Assembly: GCA_905235765.1 (NCBI GenBank)
Contig: CAJOMM010000023.1
Coordinates: 1 to 8,533 of the forward strand
Direction of reading: 5' to 3'
DNA: 8,533 bases
Source of the DNA: an uncultured Clostridia bacterium
GTDB lineage: Bacteria > Bacillota > Clostridia > Christensenellales > Borkfalkiaceae
A program made the position numbers and the translations under genes. The notes under the pieces are model-generated. The model did no database searches and was not told the origin of the DNA. It saw only the letters and a list, made by a program, of their open reading frames with translations. Below are positions 1-5,486 of the stretch, piece by piece (within the stretch, counting starts at the first letter, position 1; every line of letters begins with the position of its first letter).

Positions 1-83
1 CTTCTACTCTAATTTTGCATTTGAATTTAAAGAAAATTAAATTATCAAAAAACCGAGAAATGTAATTGTAACCATATATTAAG

Positions 84-111
84 GCGTCTCTTTGTCGAGA
101 TGCTTTTCTTT
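84..111 (+). terminator. Weak plus-strand terminator-like hairpin
   Basis: GCGTCTC (84-90) pairs with GAGATGC (97-103) with one G-U pair and a 6-nt loop. TTTTCTTT follows. It could end a gene lying left of the window. An alternative outer pairing AGGCG (82-86) with CGCCT (112-116) competes with it. Confidence 0.35.
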
Positions 112-122
112 CGCCTGTTATA

Positions 123-171
123 GGGGTACGAAAGGGTACGAACAACGGGCAGGAGTACGAAGGGGTACGAA
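123..171. repeat. Pair of 20-bp direct repeats made of 10-bp units (GTACGAA core)
   Basis: GGGGTACGAAAGGGTACGAA (123-142) and GGAGTACGAAGGGGTACGAA (152-171) agree at 18 of 20 positions and are separated by 9 nt. Each is itself a tandem of a 10-bp unit, so GTACGAA occurs four times at 126, 136, 155 and 165. The 10-bp step equals about one helix turn, as in arrays of protein sites or iterons. No known element is recognised. Confidence 0.6.
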
Positions 172-204
172 ATTGTATTCTTATCTACGTTTAGACACAC
201 CTCG

Positions 205-235
205 GAGCAAGACTTCCGTCTTGCTCTTTTATTTT
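205..235 (+). terminator. Plus-strand intrinsic terminator without a recognised gene
   Basis: GAGCAAGAC (205-213) and GTCTTGCTC (218-226) form a 9-bp perfect stem with a TTCC loop. TTTTATTTT follows on the plus strand. This is a good Rho-independent terminator for rightward transcription, yet no plausible plus-strand coding gene lies before it in the window. It may end a small RNA, or the long 3' region of a gene beyond the left edge. Confidence 0.7.
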
Positions 236-284
236 GCAAAACGATACCCACTAAATTTCCGCAACGGGAAAAAAGCGAGTATTG

Positions 285-305
285 AAGCGATTGTCTCTAT
301 CGCTT
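285..305. other. Small perfect hairpin
   Basis: AAGCGAT (285-291) and ATCGCTT (299-305) pair perfectly around a 7-nt loop. No U-tract of useful length follows on either strand, so a terminator role is doubtful. It may only be a remnant or a protein site. Confidence 0.25.
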
Positions 306-312
306 AAAACAA

Positions 313-342
313 GGCGGCGTAACAATAGAATTTACGCTCGCC
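313..342 (-). other. Hairpin beyond the hydA terminator, possible back-up terminator
   Basis: GGCGGCGTAA (313-322) pairs with TTACGCTCGCC (332-342), giving 10 bp with one bulged T and a 9-nt loop. On the minus strand it is followed by TTGTTTT, a weak U-tract. It could catch read-through from hydA. Its function is unproven. Confidence 0.35.
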
Positions 343-364
343 GAATTTGAAAAACCTTTATAAA

Positions 365-394
365 AAAACGACCGACGAAATCGTCGGTCGTTTT
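365..394 (-). terminator. Intrinsic terminator of the hydCBA operon
   Basis: Arms AAAACGACCGACGA (365-378) and TCGTCGGTCGTTTT (381-394) are exact complements. The innermost pair cannot close, so the real loop is AAAT or similar. On the minus strand the stem runs into TTTTTTTA. It starts 15 nt beyond the hydA stop. Confidence 0.9.
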
Positions 395-408
395 GATTTA
401 GCGCTTTT

Positions 409-2175
409 TTAGTCGTTAAAACCTTCTCTTGCTTTGTACGTCGTATGCAACAATTCGTGAGCTTTATGAGAGTTTGGTTCTCCGAGATAGTCCTTATATA
501 ATTCGATTATCTGCGGATTCTTATGAGACGCCCTTAACGGTCTCATTTCGTCCTCTTTATAAAGCGCCGCGGCTCTCTTTCCTCTATAAGTATCGAGAAT
601 ATCCACGTCTTCATTAGGCAAAAAGCACGGTTTAACGTACGGTTGACCGCCGCCCGACACACATCCGCCGGGACATCCCATTATCTCTATAAATTGATAT
701 TTACTCTTGCCTTCTCTTATTTCGTCCAAAAGAACTTTTGCGTTCTTCATACCGTGGGCAACGGCAACGTTGATTTCCTTGCCACCGATATTATAGGTCG
801 CTTCTTTTATTCCTTCAAGTCCTCTTACTTCTTTTAGCTCTACGGGATCCGATTCTTTTCCGGTAAGGGCAAAGATAGCGGTTCTTAACGCCGCTTCCAT
901 AACGCCGCCGGACGCCCCGAATATAACGCCTGCGCCGGTATAATCGCCGACTATGTCGTTATCAAATTCCGAATCGGGAAGCTTCCTGAAGTCGATACCG
1001 GAACGCTTTATCAGTTTGCCGAGTTCCCTCGTGGTCAAAACAGCGTCTACGTCGGGAAGTCCGTTTACGGAAAGCGCTTCTCTCGTCTTTTCGTATTTCT
1101 TCGCCGTGCAAGGCATAATGGATACTACGAACATATCTTTGGGATCGATTCCGTTCTTTTCGCAATAATAACTCTTCAATATCGCGCCGAACATCTCATG
1201 GGGCGACTTGCAAGACGAAAGATGCGGAAGCAGATCGCCATAGTTATATTCCGCATAGTTAACCCAGCCCGGTGAACAGGAAGTTATCATCGGCAAAACG
1301 CCGCCGTTTTTAATTCTTGCCAAAAGTTCGTTGGCTTCTTCCATTATAGTGAGATCTGCGCCGAAGTTGGTGTCGAATACCTTCTTAAATCCTAACCTCT
1401 TAAGCGCGGAAACCATCTTACCCGTAACAAGCGTTCCGATAGGCATATCGAATTCTTCGCCGAGCGCAGCTCTTACCGCAGGCGCGGTCTGAACTACTAC
1501 GTACTTTCCGGCTTTCATCGCTTCGTCCACTTTATCGATTTCGGAAACTTCCATAAGCGCGCCGGTCGGACAAACGCTTACGCACTGTCCGCATAAAATA
1601 CACGGAGAGTTTGCAAAACTTCTGTTTTCAGCAGGAGCGACTATGGTGTTAAATCCTCTCTTTTCAAAGCCTAAAATTCCTAAACCGTGAGCGTTTTTGC
1701 ATCTTTCGATACATCTTCCGCAAAGCACGCATTTAGAAGTATCTCTATAAATCGAAGGCGTGAGTTTATCTACCGTTACGGCAGTCTGCGCGCCGACGTA
1801 CATATCGTCGCGTGCTCCGGTAATGCGTGCAACGTGAAGAAGTTCGCATTTGCCGTTTTTGTCGCACTGCTGACAATTCTTATTGTGATTTGATAGAAGA
1901 AGTTCAACCGAGGTTCTTCTTGCGGCTGCCGCCTTAGGAGAAGAAATGGTTATTTCCATCCCTTCGGCTATCGGATACACGCAGGAAGCAACTAACCCTC
2001 TTGCGCCCGTCGCTTCAACCAGACAGACTCTGCATGAGCCTCTCGAACATTCGCCGTGATTGAAAGCGCAAAGAGACGGTATCTCAAATCCGCAAAGTTT
2101 TGCCGCTTCTAATATAGTCAATCCCTCTTCTACCTGAAAGGGTATCCCTTCTATTTTTATATTTACTTTTGCCAT
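409..2175 (-). CDS. hydA: [FeFe]-hydrogenase catalytic subunit HydA (trimeric, bifurcating type)
   Basis: This subunit makes or consumes H2 at the H-cluster; it has 588 residues. Domain order: NuoG-like [2Fe-2S] (C36, C48, C51, C65); His-Cys3 [4Fe-4S] (H97, C101, C104, C110); two-[4Fe-4S] ferredoxin (C149, C152, C155, C159; C192, C195, C198, C202); H-cluster domain from about 225; small-subunit-like tail from about 530. The H-cluster motifs are TSCSPGW (298-304), MPCTAKKYE (354-362) and EIMGCPGGC with GGGQP (497-512). Proton-path residues of the Clostridium pasteurianus enzyme are kept: E280, E283, R287, C300, S320. The second cysteine of the usual TSCCPGW is serine (S301). The order with hydC and hydB points to a group A3 bifurcating enzyme (NADH plus reduced ferredoxin to H2, or the reverse). 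The ATG at 2175 has GGGAG 8-9 nt upstream and starts 14 nt after the hydB stop. The maturases HydE, HydF and HydG are not in the window. Confidence 0.96.
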   Translation of the reverse strand: MAKVNIKIEGIPFQVEEGLTILEAAKLCGFEIPSLCAFNHGECSRGSCRVCLVEATGARGLVASCVYPIAEGMEITISSPKAAAARRTSVELLLSNHNKNCQQCDKNGKCELLHVARITGARDDMYVGAQTAVTVDKLTPSIYRDTSKCVLCGRCIERCKNAHGLGILGFEKRGFNTIVAPAENRSFANSPCILCGQCVSVCPTGALMEVSEIDKVDEAMKAGKYVVVQTAPAVRAALGEEFDMPIGTLVTGKMVSALKRLGFKKVFDTNFGADLTIMEEANELLARIKNGGVLPMITSCSPGWVNYAEYNYGDLLPHLSSCKSPHEMFGAILKSYYCEKNGIDPKDMFVVSIMPCTAKKYEKTREALSVNGLPDVDAVLTTRELGKLIKRSGIDFRKLPDSEFDNDIVGDYTGAGVIFGASGGVMEAALRTAIFALTGKESDPVELKEVRGLEGIKEATYNIGGKEINVAVAHGMKNAKVLLDEIREGKSKYQFIEIMGCPGGCVSGGGQPYVKPCFLPNEDVDILDTYRGKRAAALYKEDEMRPLRASHKNPQIIELYKDYLGEPNSHKAHELLHTTYKAREGFND

Positions 2176-2189
2176 TTTCGTTTCTCCCG

Positions 2190-4073
2190 TTAATTCTTAT
2201 AAATCGCCTTGAATTTGCAGGACGCCATACAAAGTCCGCACTTGATACACTTTTCGCCGTCGATAACGCGCGCCGGAAGTTTATGTCCGGGAGCGACGTA
2301 ATCCGTCTTGCTTATAGCGGATACGGGGCATTGTCTTTCGCAAAGTCCGCAGCCGATACATTTTTCTTTGTCTATCTCGTACTTCATAAGGTCTTTACAT
2401 ACGTGCGCAGGGCATTTTTTGTCTACTATGTGCGCAACGTATTCTTCTCTGAAATGCGTAAGCGTCGAGAGTATCGGATTAGGCGCAGTCTGCCCCAAAG
2501 CGCAGAGCGAATTGGATTTGATGTTCGCCGCGAGTTCTTCGAGCTTGTCGAGATCTTCCATCGTTGCCTGACCTTTGGTTATTTTGGTCAAGCTTTCCAG
2601 CATTCTCTTGGTACCGATACGGCAGGGCGAACATTTACCGCACGATTCGTCGCAGATAAATTCCATATAGAACTTCGCCACGTCGACCATACAGTTGTCT
2701 TCATCCATAACGATCGCGCCGCCCGATCCCATCATAGAACCTCTTGCGACAAGCGTATCGTAATCTATCGGAGTGTCGAGATCTTTCGCCGTCAGACAGC
2801 CGCCCGAAGGTCCACCCGTCTGAATCGCTTTAAATTCTTTTCCGCCGGGAATACCTCCGCCGATATCGTATATAAGTTCTCTGAGAGTCGTTCCCATCGG
2901 AACTTCGACGAGACCTACGTTATTTACCTTTCCGCCGAGCGCGAAAACCTTGGTTCCCTTACTCTTTTCGGTGCCGAGCGCCGCAAATTTTTCCGAGCCC
3001 TCTCTCAATATGTAAGGTATGCAAGCAAGCGTTTCGACGTTGTTGACTATAGAAGGTTTCTGCCAAAGTCCTTTAACCGCAGGGAACGGCGGACGCGGAC
3101 GCGGCATACCTCTTTGCCCTTCTATCGAATTTAAAAGCGCCGTCTCTTCGCCGCAGACGAACGCGCCTGCCCCGAGACGTATATGTACTCTGAACGAAAA
3201 ATCCGTTCCTAAAATATTATCGCCGATAAGCCCGGCTTCTTCCGCTTCTTTGATCGCTATACGAAGCCTTTTGACAGCTATCGGGTATTCCGCACGGACG
3301 TAGAAGTAACCGTTCTGCGCGCCTATCGCGTAACCGGCAATCATCATACCTTCGATTACTGCCAAAGGATTACCTTCAAGTATCGACCTATCCATGAACG
3401 CGCCGGGGTCTCCCTCGTCGCCGTTACATATAACGTACTTCTCTCCTTCGGGCTGGTTGTATGCAAATTGCCATTTTCTTCCCGTCGGGAATCCTGCGCC
3501 GCCTCTTCCGCGTATGCCGGAAGCAAGAACTTCGTCTATGACCTTTTGTCTGTCCATTTTAAGCGCGCGAGACAAGCCTTCGAACGCGCCTGCGCCAAGC
3601 CCTTCTTCCAACTTCTCCGGATTTATTCTTCCGCAGCCGTGAAGCGCGATTCTTACCTGTTTTTTGTAGAAGGTTATATCTTCTTGTTTTTTGACTTTTT
3701 CTTTGGTCAAGGGGTCAACGTATAAAAGTCTTTCGACTATTTCGCCGCCGACTATATCCTTATCCATAATCTCCGTAACGTCTTCCACCTTTACCATTCT
3801 GTAAAGAGTGTCTTCGGGATAAATCTTGACGAAAGGTCCTTGCGAACAGAACCCGAAACAGCCTGCCTGATTTACCGTTACTTTATCTTCTAATCCGCGT
3901 TCTTTTATTTGTTTTTCAAATTCCGCGAGTATAACGGCGGAATCGGAAGACAAACATCCCGTACCACCGCAAAGAACTAAATGCCTTTTCCCGTCGCTGC
4001 CGGAAAATTTGGCGTCTAAAGCCTTATGACATTCACAGGTTTTATTGCTCAGATCTTCAAAATTCTTTATCAT
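2190..4073 (-). CDS. hydB: Electron-bifurcating-type [FeFe]-hydrogenase, NuoF-like beta subunit HydB
   Basis: This is the FMN- and NAD(P)H-binding subunit, 627 residues and full length. Domain order: an N-terminal thioredoxin-like [2Fe-2S] domain (about 30-120; C35, C40, C72, C76); a NuoF core (about 140-500); and a C-terminal two-[4Fe-4S] ferredoxin domain. In the core, GRGGAGFPTGRKW (189-201) and CNGDEGDPGAFMDR (216-229) bind FMN, and GAGAFVCGEETAL (301-313) belongs to the nucleotide site. An SLBB-like segment precedes the NuoF [4Fe-4S] ligands C478, C481, C484 and C524. The terminal clusters use C572, C575, C578, C582 and C609, C612, C615, C619. Between them C554, H557 and C559 (CPAHVC) could be an extra metal site. 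The [2Fe-2S] domain encoded separately as HndB in some operons is fused here. In the complex this subunit exchanges electrons among NADH, ferredoxin and HydA. NAD versus NADP preference cannot be read from the sequence. Confidence 0.95.
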   Translation of the reverse strand: MIKNFEDLSNKTCECHKALDAKFSGSDGKRHLVLCGGTGCLSSDSAVILAEFEKQIKERGLEDKVTVNQAGCFGFCSQGPFVKIYPEDTLYRMVKVEDVTEIMDKDIVGGEIVERLLYVDPLTKEKVKKQEDITFYKKQVRIALHGCGRINPEKLEEGLGAGAFEGLSRALKMDRQKVIDEVLASGIRGRGGAGFPTGRKWQFAYNQPEGEKYVICNGDEGDPGAFMDRSILEGNPLAVIEGMMIAGYAIGAQNGYFYVRAEYPIAVKRLRIAIKEAEEAGLIGDNILGTDFSFRVHIRLGAGAFVCGEETALLNSIEGQRGMPRPRPPFPAVKGLWQKPSIVNNVETLACIPYILREGSEKFAALGTEKSKGTKVFALGGKVNNVGLVEVPMGTTLRELIYDIGGGIPGGKEFKAIQTGGPSGGCLTAKDLDTPIDYDTLVARGSMMGSGGAIVMDEDNCMVDVAKFYMEFICDESCGKCSPCRIGTKRMLESLTKITKGQATMEDLDKLEELAANIKSNSLCALGQTAPNPILSTLTHFREEYVAHIVDKKCPAHVCKDLMKYEIDKEKCIGCGLCERQCPVSAISKTDYVAPGHKLPARVIDGEKCIKCGLCMASCKFKAIYKN

Positions 4074-4076
4074 AGG

Positions 4077-4562
4077 TTATTTAGCCTCCATCGCCTTATA
4101 TTCGTCTACGATCTTTGAAACCGCGTCTACCGTAAGTTTAGGATAAACTTTGCCGTTTATTGAAACGGCGGGAGCAATACCGCAAGCGCCGATGCAACGC
4201 AAAGCGTCCAAAGTGAACAGCCCGTCTTCAGACGTTTCGCCGGGCTTTATGCCTATGATCTCGGAAAATTTATCTATCACCTGTTGCGCACCTTTAACGT
4301 AACAAGCGGTACCGAGACAACACCCGATAACGTATTTCCCTTTCGGTTTCAGGGAAAAGAAAGAATAGAAAGTAACAACTCCGTAGATTTCCGCAACGGA
4401 AATACCCGTTTTCTTGGACACTACCTCTTGCACTTCCAAAGGTATGTAGCCGTACTCTTTCTGTATGTCGCTGAGAATCATCATGAGCGGAGTGTTTTCG
4501 TCAACGTATCTGTCGCAGATCTCGTTGATCTTTTTAACTGCCGCTTCTTGCAAATGAGCCAT
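4077..4562 (-). CDS. hydC: Electron-bifurcating-type [FeFe]-hydrogenase, NuoE-like gamma subunit HydC
   Basis: This is the 161-residue NuoE-like subunit, a thioredoxin-fold [2Fe-2S] protein that carries electrons within the HydABC complex. An N-terminal helical region (about 1-70) contains the typical YGYIPLEV and GVVTFYSFF motifs. The [2Fe-2S] ligands are C82, C87, C123 and C127 (CCLGTAC and CIGACG), in the C-x4-C ... C-x3-C pattern. Length is normal. The ATG at 4562 follows a strong AAGGAGG with 6 nt spacing. It is the first gene of a three-gene operon; hydB starts 3 nt after its stop. NuoE-like proteins also occur in NADH dehydrogenase and formate dehydrogenase complexes, but the H-cluster subunit two genes downstream fixes the assignment. 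Confidence 0.94.
   Translation of the reverse strand: MAHLQEAAVKKINEICDRYVDENTPLMMILSDIQKEYGYIPLEVQEVVSKKTGISVAEIYGVVTFYSFFSLKPKGKYVIGCCLGTACYVKGAQQVIDKFSEIIGIKPGETSEDGLFTLDALRCIGACGIAPAVSINGKVYPKLTVDAVSKIVDEYKAMEAK
4085..4089 (-). promoter_or_regulatory. hydB ribosome binding site inside the end of hydC
   Basis: GGAGG on the minus strand lies within the last codons of hydC, 11 nt before the hydB ATG. The stop and start are only 3 nt apart, so translation of the two subunits is probably coupled. Confidence 0.6.
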
Positions 4563-4598
4563 GTCAGCCCTCCTTAATAAATTATGTATAAAATTCTC

Positions 4599-4633
4599 TA
4601 AAGTTATAATCGTTAAGTAAAATTATAACTTTA
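4599..4633. promoter_or_regulatory. 12-bp perfect inverted repeat in the hyd leader, candidate operator
   Basis: TAAAGTTATAAT (4599-4610) and ATTATAACTTTA (4622-4633) are exact reverse complements around an 11-nt spacer. The dyad lies about 9-43 nt after the predicted start site and ends 23 nt before the ribosome binding site. It is AT-rich with no T-run, so it does not look like a terminator. Its size and place suit a repressor site, although a leader hairpin is also possible. It does not match the Rex or CIRCE consensus; no regulator can be named. Confidence 0.5.
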
Positions 4634-4647
4634 TACCACGATTTATA

Positions 4648-4676
4648 AGTTTATCACTTTTTGTCGATTATGTCAA
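4648..4676 (-). promoter_or_regulatory. Probable promoter of the hydCBA operon
   Basis: On the minus strand TTGACA (4676-4671) is followed after 17 nt by TAAACT (4653-4648), a 4/6 match to the -10 consensus. The predicted start is near 4641, giving a leader of about 80 nt. An alternative is the extended -10 TGGTATAAA at 4638-4630, which has no recognisable -35 and overlaps the inverted repeat. Either site fits the gene order; the first is preferred for its perfect -35 and spacing. Confidence 0.62.
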
Positions 4677-4783
4677 GGACTCGTAAAGCATAAAATTGTT
4701 AATTCCCAAATTTTGAATATTTTTGCGAAGTTTTTGACCTGTATTTTCCCCTCTCTCTTCCTATCGGCTTTTTCTTATACCAC

Positions 4784-4815
4784 AAAAACGGCTTGGGAAT
4801 ACCCAAGCCGTTTTT
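4784..4815 (-). terminator. Intrinsic terminator of hsp20 (symmetric)
   Basis: A 14-bp perfect stem (AAAAACGGCTTGGG / CCCAAGCCGTTTTT) surrounds a 4-nt loop. It lies 30 nt after the hsp20 stop. On the minus strand it ends in TTTTT. Because A and T runs flank both sides it could work in both directions, but no plus-strand gene leads into it. Confidence 0.88.
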
Positions 4816-4845
4816 ACACGAACGAAAAAAGCGCTACTACCGTTT

Positions 4846-5277
4846 TTATTCTATTTCGATATTTCCGCCCCTTATCTCCCTTTCTTCCTTCTTGGGAACG
4901 CTGAGAGATAAAATGCCGTTTTCGTATTTCGCCTTCACGTCTTCTTCCTTTACGTTATCGCCAACGTAATAACTCCTCGAACAAGAATAACTCCTTTCCT
5001 GCCTCAGATAACCGCGCCTGTCCTCCTCTTCTTCACGGCTTTCCGCTTCTACCGTCAAATAACCGTTATTTAACGTCAGCTTGATATCCTTTTTATCGAA
5101 GCCCGGAAGATCTACTTTCATCAAGTATTCTTTGTCGGTCTCTTTGATGTCAGTCCTCATATTTCCACGGCGATCTGCTCCGTAGAAAAACGGCTTAAAG
5201 AAATCTTCAAACGGATCCGACCAAAAATTATACCCTAACTCGTTTCCCTCGTTTTTCCTTGACAAATAGTTTTTCAT
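4846..5277 (-). CDS. hsp20: Small heat shock protein, Hsp20 / alpha-crystallin family
   Basis: This is an ATP-independent cytoplasmic holdase that binds unfolding proteins under stress. The 143-residue length is normal for bacterial Hsp20. The N-terminal arm is rich in F and Y (NFWSDPFEDFFKPFF, about 17-31). The alpha-crystallin domain runs from about 40 to 131, with the VDLPGF motif at 55-60 and the A-x4-G-I-L signature at 116-123 (AKYENGIL). The C-terminal tail carries an I-x-I anchor (I140-E-I142) used in oligomer assembly. The ATG at 5277 is preceded by AAAAGGAGA with about 9 nt spacing. The gene stands alone between its own promoter with CIRCE and its own terminator. Control of hsp20 by HrcA is less common than for groESL or dnaK, but is seen in some Bacillota. 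Confidence 0.96.
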   Translation of the reverse strand: MKNYLSRKNEGNELGYNFWSDPFEDFFKPFFYGADRRGNMRTDIKETDKEYLMKVDLPGFDKKDIKLTLNNGYLTVEAESREEEEDRRGYLRQERSYSCSRSYYVGDNVKEEDVKAKYENGILSLSVPKKEEREIRGGNIEIE

Positions 5278-5318
5278 AATAAATATCTCCTTTTAATTTT
5301 TTTCGAATTCAAAGATTG

Positions 5319-5327
5319 TTAGCAATC
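5319..5327. promoter_or_regulatory. Extra CIRCE-like half-site in the hsp20 leader
   Basis: TTAGCAATC differs from the CIRCE left arm TTAGCACTC at one base, and is the exact reverse complement of the operator's right arm GATTGCTAA (5360-5368). Its own partner at the normal 9-nt spacing (5337-5345, GACTGTTAG) matches only 6 of 9 bases, so it is at best a weak second operator overlapping the first. It could also form an RNA hairpin in the leader. Confidence 0.4.
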
Positions 5328-5341
5328 GTTTGCTACGACTG

Positions 5342-5368
5342 TTAGCACTCTCTTCTTTCGATTGCTAA
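5342..5368 (-). promoter_or_regulatory. CIRCE operator (HrcA binding site)
   Basis: On the plus strand the sequence reads TTAGCACTC, 9 nt, GATTGCTAA. The CIRCE consensus is TTAGCACTC-N9-GAGTGCTAA, so only one base of 18 differs and the 9-nt spacing is exact. It sits directly downstream of the -10 box, where HrcA blocks transcription in Gram-positive bacteria. This implies that hsp20 is in the HrcA regulon and is derepressed by heat or protein misfolding. hrcA itself is not in the window. Confidence 0.9.
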
Positions 5369-5373
5369 TTCAA

Positions 5374-5401
5374 ATTATATACGTTTTGTTTTCAATGTCA
5401 A
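5374..5401 (-). promoter_or_regulatory. Sigma-A type promoter of hsp20
   Basis: On the minus strand, TTGACA (5401-5396) is separated by 16 nt from TATAAT (5379-5374); both hexamers match consensus exactly. The predicted transcription start is near 5367, which places the CIRCE operator at the very start of the transcript. Confidence 0.85.
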
Positions 5402-5443
5402 GTGTTTTTTCAAAAAAAATCAAAAAAATTTTAAAAAAATAAA

Positions 5444-5463
5444 AAGCGTGAAAAATCACGCTT
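5444..5463 (-). terminator. Intrinsic terminator of the trkH-fhs-ATP-grasp run
   Basis: An 8-bp perfect stem (AAGCGTGA / TCACGCTT) with a 4-nt loop begins 24 nt after the ATP-grasp stop. On the minus strand it is followed by a long T-rich tract (TTTATTTTTTT and more). It ends about 40 nt before the hsp20 promoter, so it separates the two transcription units. Confidence 0.85.
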
Positions 5464-5486
5464 AAGTTATTTACGTTTAATTGAAT

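Larger units (their letters stand above)
1..360. other. Left intergenic region without a credible protein gene
   Basis: The first 60 bases are AT-rich and show no recognisable site of their own. The rest holds hairpins, the direct-repeat pair and one good plus-strand terminator. Open frames of 68 and 71 codons exist on either strand, but they run straight through the repeats and hairpins, lack ribosome binding sites, and have low-complexity basic products. A structured RNA between about 82 and 235 on the plus strand is possible, but no RNA family is recognised. Confidence 0.5.

Noticed and set aside
123..171. CRISPR array
   Set aside because: Only two 20-bp copies with a 9-nt spacer, made of internal 10-bp tandems; unit size and spacer length do not fit CRISPR, and there are no cas genes.
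45..251. A 68-codon minus-strand frame near the left edge
   Set aside because: It covers the same repeats and hairpins, lacks a ribosome site, and its composition is not protein-like.
92..307. A 71-codon plus-strand frame across the repeats
   Set aside because: It runs through direct repeats and the terminator hairpin at 205-226, has no ribosome binding site, and its product resembles no family I know.
2169..3134. A 321-codon open frame on the plus strand, antisense to hydB
   Set aside because: It is a mirror of the strongly coding hydB frame, with no ribosome site and no recognisable domain; its product is unusually rich in R, F and S as antisense frames are.
4696..4702. Possible Rex operator upstream of hydCBA (TTGTTAA)
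   Set aside because: Only one half-site is present; the expected partner TTAACAA at 4-nt spacing is missing.
4713..4904. A 63-codon plus-strand frame between hydC and hsp20
   Set aside because: It passes through the hsp20 terminator and into the antisense of hsp20, and has no ribosome site.
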